A DNA stretch of 64,000 bases. Source: Phoronis australis. Its lineage: Eukaryota; Phoronida; Phoronidae. The notes below the pieces were generated by a model. It was not told the DNA's origin and made no database searches. It was given only the letters and a program-made list of their open reading frames with translations. Below are positions 59,601 to 64,000 of the stretch, in pieces. The DNA lies in the NCBI GenBank assembly GCA_002633005.1, contig NMRA01000371.1, positions 365,572-429,571 of the forward strand, written 5' to 3'. Both the position numbers and the translations under genes were made by a program. How positions within the stretch are numbered: position 1 is the first letter of the stretch; each line of letters begins with the position of its first letter.

Positions 59601-62600
59601 TAGCCATATATATATATATACGATTATTTATTTCAGACTCTTTTCCCAGTCTACACGAAGCTTATTTAGGTGTCTGCGTTTATTAATTATAGATGGTTTT
59701 TCCACTCCTCCACAATTATTTGGTCATGATGAAATTCGGAGTTGGCTGTTTCTTACTCATTTCTTGAACACAATTTTGTTACTCAAAGTTGTTTTGAACA
59801 CTGAGTTTCTAACCCTGGTTGCCTGAGTGAGAACTCACAGTCCTAACCACTAGACCACGAGACATTCCTAACAAATTAGCAATTTTAAAGATTATATACA
59901 ATTCCACGGAAGTCTTGTGTAATAAGATGCACGTGAAAAAGATTTTATTCGCTAAGTATACAACTATACATTTTAAAGCTTAAATAATCGGGACTCCCAA
60001 GTATGTATTCTCATTAGTTATAGCAACAAACCCATCGTATATATATATACCTGGTTGCCCAATGAAAAGTTGTAAGTAACTTATAAGACTTGTCAGCTGA
60101 TTCATGCACAATTAGCCATGCCAGTTTGCTTCCGTCGCACACATTTTACATTTGACGCAAATTTGTAATCAATTTACTCCAGTCTATACTATTTTTAAAG
60201 TTCCACAATTTTGCCATATAAACCATTGATTCCATTTCTAAGCTATTATTATTTTTTTTCGCAAATTTCCAGTCTATACTATATTCTACTCTTCTAGTGG
60301 CAAAAATTTCTGGTCTATACTATTATTGCTGTCTCTATAACTATTCAGAACTCTAGAGTATAAACCAATACTTGGTAGAGGTTTCACAAACCTACATGTA
60401 CAGGTACTTACTTTAACATGTAATTTTTACACAGATGTTCATGTGCTTGAAGGTTTACTGAAACTTGCTGGCATATTTTTATGTTATGACAGCTAGGAGC
60501 TGAATTGGTATAATTAGTTTACAAAACTGTAGTGCAGGGTTAGCTGTGCCATGGTGGTGTTATGGTCATCAGGGTCGTAGCAGGGGTATGTGAGACATAT
60601 GCTATCCTCACGAATTTTGAGAGGGGTCTGCAAATAATGACCGAAGGCTGAGACATGAAATGACCAGGTGGGATGAAAGTGGCTGTGACTTGGTGGATTA
60701 ATCCTGAAATTTGTGACGGAGTGAGGAGTCAAAGTGGTGACACCCGATAGTGAAAATGGAATTCAGAATTTGATGAGTTTGGATAGTTGATTCTTCCTGC
60801 GCCCTTAGTAATCTTTACCTTCCACCGGTGAATCCAAGATGTTGGAAGGGAGCACATACAACTTCTTAAGGATGTATCCGTGTCCCTGCCCCTGACAAAA
60901 ATACCTAACTCTAGCGCTGTTTTGTGTCATCGGTGGTAGCTTTTGTGGATGTCAGGAACATTTTGCTGACATAGGTTTGAGTATTTTGATGTGAAATGGC
61001 TGGTTCTGCCTGGGAGCTGAAAGGTGCCATTTGATCGACATCTTCAGAAGCTGGAAATTAAGTGAACTGAAAAAGGATATTAATATGGCTTTCTTCTTTT
61101 TACAATATTTGAGCCCTGAGCAATTATTTGCTTGTTTAGGATGTCATTTTGACATTTTGGTCCCAGTCAAATAAAATTAAAATGCCAAAATTAAGGGCAC
61201 TAATAAAAGTATTTCCACCCCCTAATTATTTGAATTCCCCAATTTGGTGCCAGAGTGTATCCCGTCTTGCCATCTTGTGGATATTTAGTGAAACAGTGAG
61301 CTGTACAGCACAAGACTCGGTATACCGTGCTATACACTGCACTTCAACTACATGACTACACTATGCTATACATTCACAAGAGAATATTGTGCTGTACTTC
61401 AACTACAAGACTCCGTATACTGTGCTTTTGATAGCTGCACTTCAACCACAAGACTGTCCATACTGTGCTATACAGCTGCACTTTAACTACAGGACTACAC
61501 TTACCGTACGTGGTAAACATACACTGCACTTTAACTGCAGGACTACATTTACCGTTCGTGGTAAACATACACTGCACTTAGCTACGAGATTGTATATCCT
61601 GCTTCATATACTCATGACTATACCCTTACTATACATTTAACAAAGCTTATCCTCCTGTTGATATAATTTGCCCCAATTCTCCCTGACCATTGTTAATCTC
61701 TGTTGTTGTTGTTGTTGTTGTTGTTGTTGTCGTCATGATAACAATGTTTATAAGCCCAGAATGGTGTCCAATGTATGTTACTCATCCAGTTATGACATAA
61801 TGCAAAACAAAAAATAAATCAATTTCAGGACTTACTTTATATAAATGATGACATGGTATCCCCATCTTGAAGACAGTCTGTATAAGTCTCCGAGATGCGG
61901 ATGCTTTGTTATCATTTATATAATTTAAAAGTCTAGAAATTGATTTAGTTTTGTTTTACATCTTCCTGCATGTAGTTGGTCTACCTTGAACAACTCTCAT
62001 TTCTGAATCTCATCTTGTCATAACATGCTTACTTTCCTAGACTAATGTAACCATGGATACTTGAGAATGTTCAAGTTTGTGTTGGGAAAGAACGCAATAT
62101 GTACCCCTGTGATAGGCCCTGAATTAACAAAAAAGCTACACCTGAAGTTAAATTTGTCTTTCACTCTTCTGCTGCAAGTCGCGTACGGTAAAGTTTCTTC
62201 AAAATAGGGTGGAACGATGAAATTTTATTTTCTGAAACTTTTCAAAAAAGCATGAACAAGGAAATGATTTTACATAATTATTCAAAAAGTTTATACGTAT
62301 AGCATGACTGCCATCAAGAAACAATGAAATTTTGAACATTTTTGGCAACACAGTAAACTTTTGAAAAACAAAAAATAACAGTTTTTGTCATTATAATTCT
62401 TTTAGGAAACTTTACTGTATTATGTTTAGTAATTATTTTATTGTGAGTAAACTTACAATGTATGTACGTACTCCCCAGCACTAACAACTTCTGTGGGTGT
62501 CAGGTTTGCCCAAAAATTAAGTTGGTTTTCTTCTTATCATTAATAATGCTTGAATATCAAGTTAAATAATATGCTTCTGATGTGTGGAATGTTTGATTGC

Positions 62601-62798
62601 TGATTATGAGCTCTTCGATTTTATTCCAGCTCTGACATGTCCACCTTCAACTTTGGCAAGTTGCCCAGACTAGTGCAGGACAAGTCCACTCTGCGTGATA
62701 GTCCAACATGGCAGCCTCCACCCGTAGCAGCCATGCCAGCACCAGTGTACATGGGTGATACATCGTTTGATGTGAACATCAACTCATCATACGCGTGA
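32650..62798 (+). CDS. Anoctamin (TMEM16) family calcium-activated channel/scramblase (20 coding exons, complete)
   Basis: Exons: 32650-33015, 33369-33447, 35778-35878, 37214-37316, 37873-38212, 38679-38765, 39256-39350, 40429-40640, 41630-41822, 42312-42421, 44066-44217, 45167-45350, 50479-50608, 51738-51877, 52872-52952 or 53880-53960, 54419-54624, 55373-55485, 56460-56523, 58875-58895, 62630-62798. All phases match, totalling 2946 nt (981 residues). An in-frame TAA lies at 32611 before the ATG. A lysine-rich N-terminus (residues 19-28) is followed by the cytosolic domain (FSRLCKEAERVNLRMP), DAFTLHD and NYFGEKIAFYFAW before TM1. Later come EVWKRK..LAYEWDV, the TM6 stretch FANNYSSLFYIAF and TM7 FTLWEYTEKVIQYGYL. 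In TM7, Glu662 and Glu665 match the calcium-binding pair; in TM8 the pair is Asp694 and Asp698. TM10 precedes a charged, lysine-rich tail. Channel versus scramblase activity and the subtype cannot be told. The donor at 37317 (GTCACT) is weak. Confidence 0.93.
33448..35777. other. Anoctamin intron 2, nothing recognised
   Basis: This is AT-rich intron sequence between exons 2 and 3. I saw no convincing exon, RNA gene or repeat structure. The open frames here are short and without family resemblance. Confidence 0.55.
36055..36165 (+). pseudogene. THAP-like zinc-finger fragment
   Basis: A frame starting at an ATG reads MPMKCYCCAADCNSNMRK and ends KFFAF before a TAG. The spacing of KCYCCAADC and a following VKFF.F resembles the start of a THAP C2CH domain (C..C...C then V.F..FP). 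It ends early, and a different frame continues after the stop. It lies in anoctamin intron 3 and may be a relic of a THAP-type transposase. The match is by eye only. Confidence 0.35.
39427..39575. repeat. 13-bp minisatellite (GTGGCACTGTACC)
   Basis: About 11 imperfect copies lie 75 bp after the donor of anoctamin exon 7. Variants alternate CTGTACC, CCGTACC and CCATACC. Open frames through it on both strands are repeat artefacts. Confidence 0.93.
41537..41640 (+). repeat. 31-bp tandem repeat spanning an acceptor site
   Basis: Three copies of a unit ending CATTCTTGTTACAG|ATACTGGTA place AG acceptors ending at 41567, 41598 and 41629. The last is the acceptor of anoctamin exon 9 (ILVVFISVGG). 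Use of an upstream acceptor would add 31 nt and shift the frame. Confidence 0.93.
42163..42236. repeat. 34-bp repeat, short allele-like form
   Basis: About two copies of the CTTTGTTTGATGGCCACCAG unit lie about 75 bp upstream of exon 10. The same unit is expanded to about 36 copies before the second copy of this exon (46156-47392). Confidence 0.88.
44236..44720. mobile_element. 485-bp TIR element inserted in copy A only
   Basis: The ends are CAGGGCTTGGAA and TTCCAAGCCCTG, perfect 12-bp inverted repeats, with TTTCCGCG motifs just inside. TTGTTT flanks both sides (44230-44235 and 44721-44726) and occurs once at the empty site in copy B (about 49394). The CAGGG end is common in hAT elements, but those normally make 8-bp target duplications, so the superfamily is uncertain. 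It has no transposase and lies in the intron after exon 11. Confidence 0.9.
45068..45178 (+). repeat. 33-bp tandem repeat spanning an acceptor site
   Basis: AAGTTACCTGTGTGTACATT followed by TTATAG|ATTTATA is repeated, with acceptors ending at 45100, 45133 and 45166; the last serves exon 12. The 33-nt unit is in frame: use of an upstream acceptor would add 11 or 22 codons with no stop (FIKLPVCTFYR repeated). Copy B has a single unit (about 49787-49815). Confidence 0.93.
45752..46154. repeat. 39-bp minisatellite, long form (about 10 copies)
   Basis: The unit is built around ACTCATTGTTATTGTAATGA and TTGTGTAGCACCCTAATGT. It runs into the N at 46155. About one and a half copies occur at the matching place in copy B, directly before the exon 13 acceptor. 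Confidence 0.95.
46155..46155. other. Single-N join between two minisatellites
   Basis: The 39-bp array stops and the 34-bp array starts exactly at this base. These two arrays lie at opposite ends of the duplicated block, as expected if two contigs were placed end to end. Confidence 0.97.
46156..47392. repeat. 34-bp minisatellite, long form (about 36 copies)
   Basis: The units are nearly perfect (GATGGCCACCAGGAGGCACC then CCATTGCTTTGTAT). One unit near 47350 has an extra C. Since 34 is not a multiple of three, the repeat translates cyclically and gives long artefactual open frames on the - strand. Confidence 0.97.
47471..49992 (+). CDS. Second copies of anoctamin exons 10-12
   Basis: Exons 47471-47580, 49229-49380 and 49809-49992 (446 nt) encode the TM6-TM7 segment with the same amino-acid sequence as copy A. 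Exon 12 ends in phase 0, but copy B exon 10 needs one leading base, so a transcript with both sets would shift frame. Only one set can be used. Either the assembly carries two alleles or the sets are mutually exclusive; the first is far more likely. Confidence 0.75.
50385..50478. repeat. 39-bp minisatellite, short form, merging into the exon 13 acceptor
   Basis: One full and one partial unit are present. The acceptor tract itself (TAATGTACTTAATTTTATTACAG region) resembles the unit's TAATGTACTCATTGTTATTG, which suggests that the minisatellite arose from the acceptor region. Confidence 0.75.
52872..52952 (+). CDS. Anoctamin alternative exon 15a (27 codons)
   Basis: It encodes a stretch starting HVIFGVKYTIHVAVPDIP and ending SIRR, flanked by CCTAG and GTAACT. 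It has the same length and phase (0/0) as 53880-53960, with 16 of 27 residues identical. It forms the cytosolic end of the last membrane segment (TM10) and its exit, next to the EKYQ start of exon 16. Including both exons would keep frame but would duplicate the helix end, so mutually exclusive use is expected. Confidence 0.82.
53490..53795. repeat. 29-bp minisatellite between the two alternative exons
   Basis: About ten copies of a unit containing CATCAGTTCTACAAGCCTTA occupy the intron between exons 15a and 15b. A long + strand open frame here is an artefact of the repeat. Confidence 0.95.
53880..53960 (+). CDS. Anoctamin alternative exon 15b (27 codons)
   Basis: It encodes a stretch starting HVVFGLKYLIEIAIPDVP and ending AMRR, with acceptor TTTTCACAG and strong donor GTAAGT. 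It looks closer to the usual family sequence (HVVF.L..L....IPD.P.DV) than 15a. Nucleotide divergence between the two is high, so the pair is old and under selection, unlike the exon 10-12 copies. Confidence 0.85.
54628..54795. repeat. 14-bp minisatellite starting at the exon 16 donor
   Basis: Units of TGATATGCATACAG, with GCGTACAG variants, begin within a few bases of the donor GTACCA at 54625. About 11 copies are present. Confidence 0.94.
55302..55401 (+). repeat. 50-bp duplication spanning the exon 17 acceptor
   Basis: Two copies of TGATTGTAATTATTTCAAG|G and the next 26 nt of exon place acceptors ending at 55322 and 55372. The second continues into the true exon (SPEVSLYPLLDELEAEEEE). The first copy gives a partial decoy exon; extension from it would shift the frame by 50 nt. 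Confidence 0.92.
55795..56035. repeat. Degenerate GATAGC/GACGACTAG minisatellite
   Basis: Irregular units built from GATAGC, GACGACTAG, ACAGTTAG and CGACAGTTAACGATAG form higher-order repeats in the intron after exon 17. Confidence 0.85.
56663..56998 (-). other. Intronic 111-codon open frame, probably transposon-derived
   Basis: The frame opens MGPCLVHDMTNCDKSTC and contains VSGLNQQRCTNNKFIDVLNYANR. AATAAA and a TATTCTGTTCTATTCTATAG tail follow its stop on the - strand, as at a retroelement 3' end. I do not recognise the domain. It lies antisense in the intron between anoctamin exons 18 and 19. A retroelement ORF relic is my best guess. Confidence 0.35.
57877..58012. repeat. 33-bp minisatellite (four copies)
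   Basis: Units carry AGTTGGTGTTGTGTTATCCT and GCAAGAGGTCACT with point changes. They lie in the intron before the microexon. Confidence 0.92.
58140..58300. repeat. Dispersed repeat shared with 20820-21015
   Basis: This partner copy lies in an anoctamin intron; shared words are listed at the other copy. Divergence is substantial. Confidence 0.5.
58485..58552. repeat. ACCC/ACCT microsatellite with a 14-N gap
   Basis: CCACCCACCTACC-type tetranucleotides flank N at 58500-58513. The true length is unknown. Confidence 0.95.
58875..58895 (+). CDS. Anoctamin microexon (21 nt)
   Basis: It is bounded by TTTGTTTGTCAG and GTGAGT. It enters and leaves in phase 2 (exon 18 ends AG, last exon begins C), so it adds seven residues (TQPGPSG) or can be skipped without frame change. 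It sits in the disordered C-terminal tail. A cassette role is inferred from size and phase. Confidence 0.65.
59795..59866 (-). mobile_element. tRNA-Glu/Asp-like relic or SINE head
   Basis: On the - strand CGTGGTCTAGTGGTTAGGAC is an excellent box A. The box B position reads GGGTTAGAAAC, degenerate. The stems do not close, so this is not a functional tRNA. Confidence 0.6.
61300..61590. repeat. Degenerate minisatellite of about 50 bp
   Basis: Repeated words TGTGCTATACA, CTGCACTTCAACTACA-GACT and ACCGT-CGTGGTAAACATACA occur in order four to five times. It lies in the last intron of the anoctamin gene. Confidence 0.8.
61698..61731. repeat. (TTG)n microsatellite
   Basis: About ten perfect TTG units lie in the last anoctamin intron. 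Confidence 0.97.
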
Positions 62799-64000
62799 TC
62801 TGTCTGCGGGTTTGGGAAGTCATCATTGAAAATTAATTCAAACAAAAAGAATTGAAAATTTTCCAATTTTAAATGGTGACTTAACTTTGCTTTAAGTAGC
62901 TAAAAATTTTCATGTTCTTTGAGAACAGTTATAGTTATGATAATTACAATTGTACAAAATTCCTAATGTTACATTTTGATGAAAATGTCGATAAAGTCAA
63001 AATTTTTCACCCCTAGTGTGTGCTAAATAGGTAAACAATCATACATCATACATTAAAAGCCTTTATGTTGAGTGGACCAAATCGAAATTAAAAAAAATGT
63101 TTTCTTCACTTGTGTGAAAGTCGGATTGTGCTTTGGCAATTGAGCTTTGGTTGAGGTGAAGCAGTGGGCCTGTGAGTCTCAACAATGGAGCCAGTGGCGG
63201 ACTCAGGATTTTGTCAAGGGGATACAAGAGGCTTTTCTTCCTATTTTTGTTTTTGGACTCTTTCTGTTAGTTTTCTGTTTCCTCTTGCTTTAAGTGTGCT
63301 GGCTAATTTGTTAGTTTTGTAAGTGTCCACAAGGTAGCACTATTTTGTGCTGTGTGTTAACACAAGGCAACACAGAGGTATACATTTTGTATCACCAGCC
63401 ACTCCTTGATATTACCAGTGATGTGTCTTTGCTAATGCAATGGAGCATGTATAAATCATCTACTAGGTTTCAATACTCTGGAAATTAAGCCATTCAATCA
63501 CTTTGACCAGACTGCTGTGGTAGTGTTTGGCCAGTGTTTATTTGTTTACCTCATATCAGAAACTTTGTGAGATTCTTGCCTCATTGAATGGTTCACTGTG
63601 CTTATAAACAGTGATCCTACAAATCACAAGTCTGTTCAAGCTAGGTGAACCATAGTGAGACATGCTTAGGTTTACTGCTTGTAGGCTACCACTACTATCA
63701 ATGCATAATTCAGTTGAGTACTATTTACCAATAGTTGAATCAATATGTTTTAACAACTGAAAAGGAATTGCATCTCAACAACGTCTGGCCTCGAAGACAA
63801 ATTTTACAGAGTGAGATTCTTGTTATGGGCTGGTGTTTGATATCAAAGCCAGTTATACGTTACTGTTCATGAAATGTAACAGTTTCTAATTCTACCTGTG
63901 TACTGTATTGTTAAAAGGATACCAAACTCAATTTTGGCCAGAAACTAAGTACGTAAAGCTCTTTTATTCTTTAAAATAGAATAATACTCTCCTTCGGCAA
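62799..64000. other. 3' UTR and downstream sequence of the anoctamin gene
   Basis: ATTAAA at 63052-63057 is the only plausible poly(A) signal I noticed within 300 nt of the stop. The remainder to the window end shows no gene or repeat that I can support. Confidence 0.4.

Noticed and set aside
1-64000. CRISPR arrays or prokaryotic operons
   Set aside because: The tandem repeats have no unique spacers of regular length. The genes are spliced, so the window is eukaryotic.

Overview
This is a eukaryotic, intron-rich, AT-rich window, almost certainly from an invertebrate metazoan. Small coding exons with canonical GT-AG introns are spread over kilobases. The sequence shows near-identical uncollapsed blocks joined by single N bases, and many minisatellites that touch splice junctions. 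A highly heterozygous animal such as an amphioxus would fit, but the species is an inference that I could not test.

Three protein genes can be assembled by hand, with reading phase preserved at every splice junction. (1) Positions 1271-13848, + strand: the 3' ten exons (392 codons plus stop) of an aldehyde oxidase/xanthine dehydrogenase family molybdo-enzyme; the 5' part lies outside the window. (2) Positions 15910-27888, - strand: a complete 11-exon, 340-residue TUSC3/MAGT1 (OST3/OST6) gene, the thioredoxin-like oligosaccharyltransferase subunit. (3) Positions 32650-62798, + strand: a 20-exon, 981-residue anoctamin (TMEM16) channel/scramblase. Genes 1 and 2 converge tail to tail; genes 2 and 3 diverge head to head across a 4.8 kb spacer. 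Nothing suggests that the three work in one pathway.

The anoctamin gene holds the most interesting biology. It has a pair of same-length, same-phase homologous exons (52872-52952 and 53880-53960) that look mutually exclusive, a 21-nt in-frame microexon (58875-58895), and unusually short extracellular loops. Three of its exons (transmembrane segments 6 to 7) occur twice in blocks that differ only synonymously. Phase arithmetic and the N at 46155 point to two alleles assembled in tandem. A similar block duplicates the first exon of TUSC3 around the N at 28984.

The most unusual pattern is recurrent: at least six exon boundaries in two genes sit inside short tandem duplications (17 to 61 bp units) that copy the splice site itself, on both donor and acceptor sides. 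One of these arrays differs in copy number between the two allelic blocks.

Mobile and repeat content includes a decayed Penelope-like element in TUSC3 intron 1, a 485-bp TIR element present in one allelic block and absent from the other, a 1.2-kb TIR element beside a 260-bp inverted-repeat element, a foldback family with three copies, several tRNA-like SINE fragments, dispersed repeat pairs and about a dozen minisatellites. Exon models are hand-made from splice signals and protein-family similarity, without transcript data.
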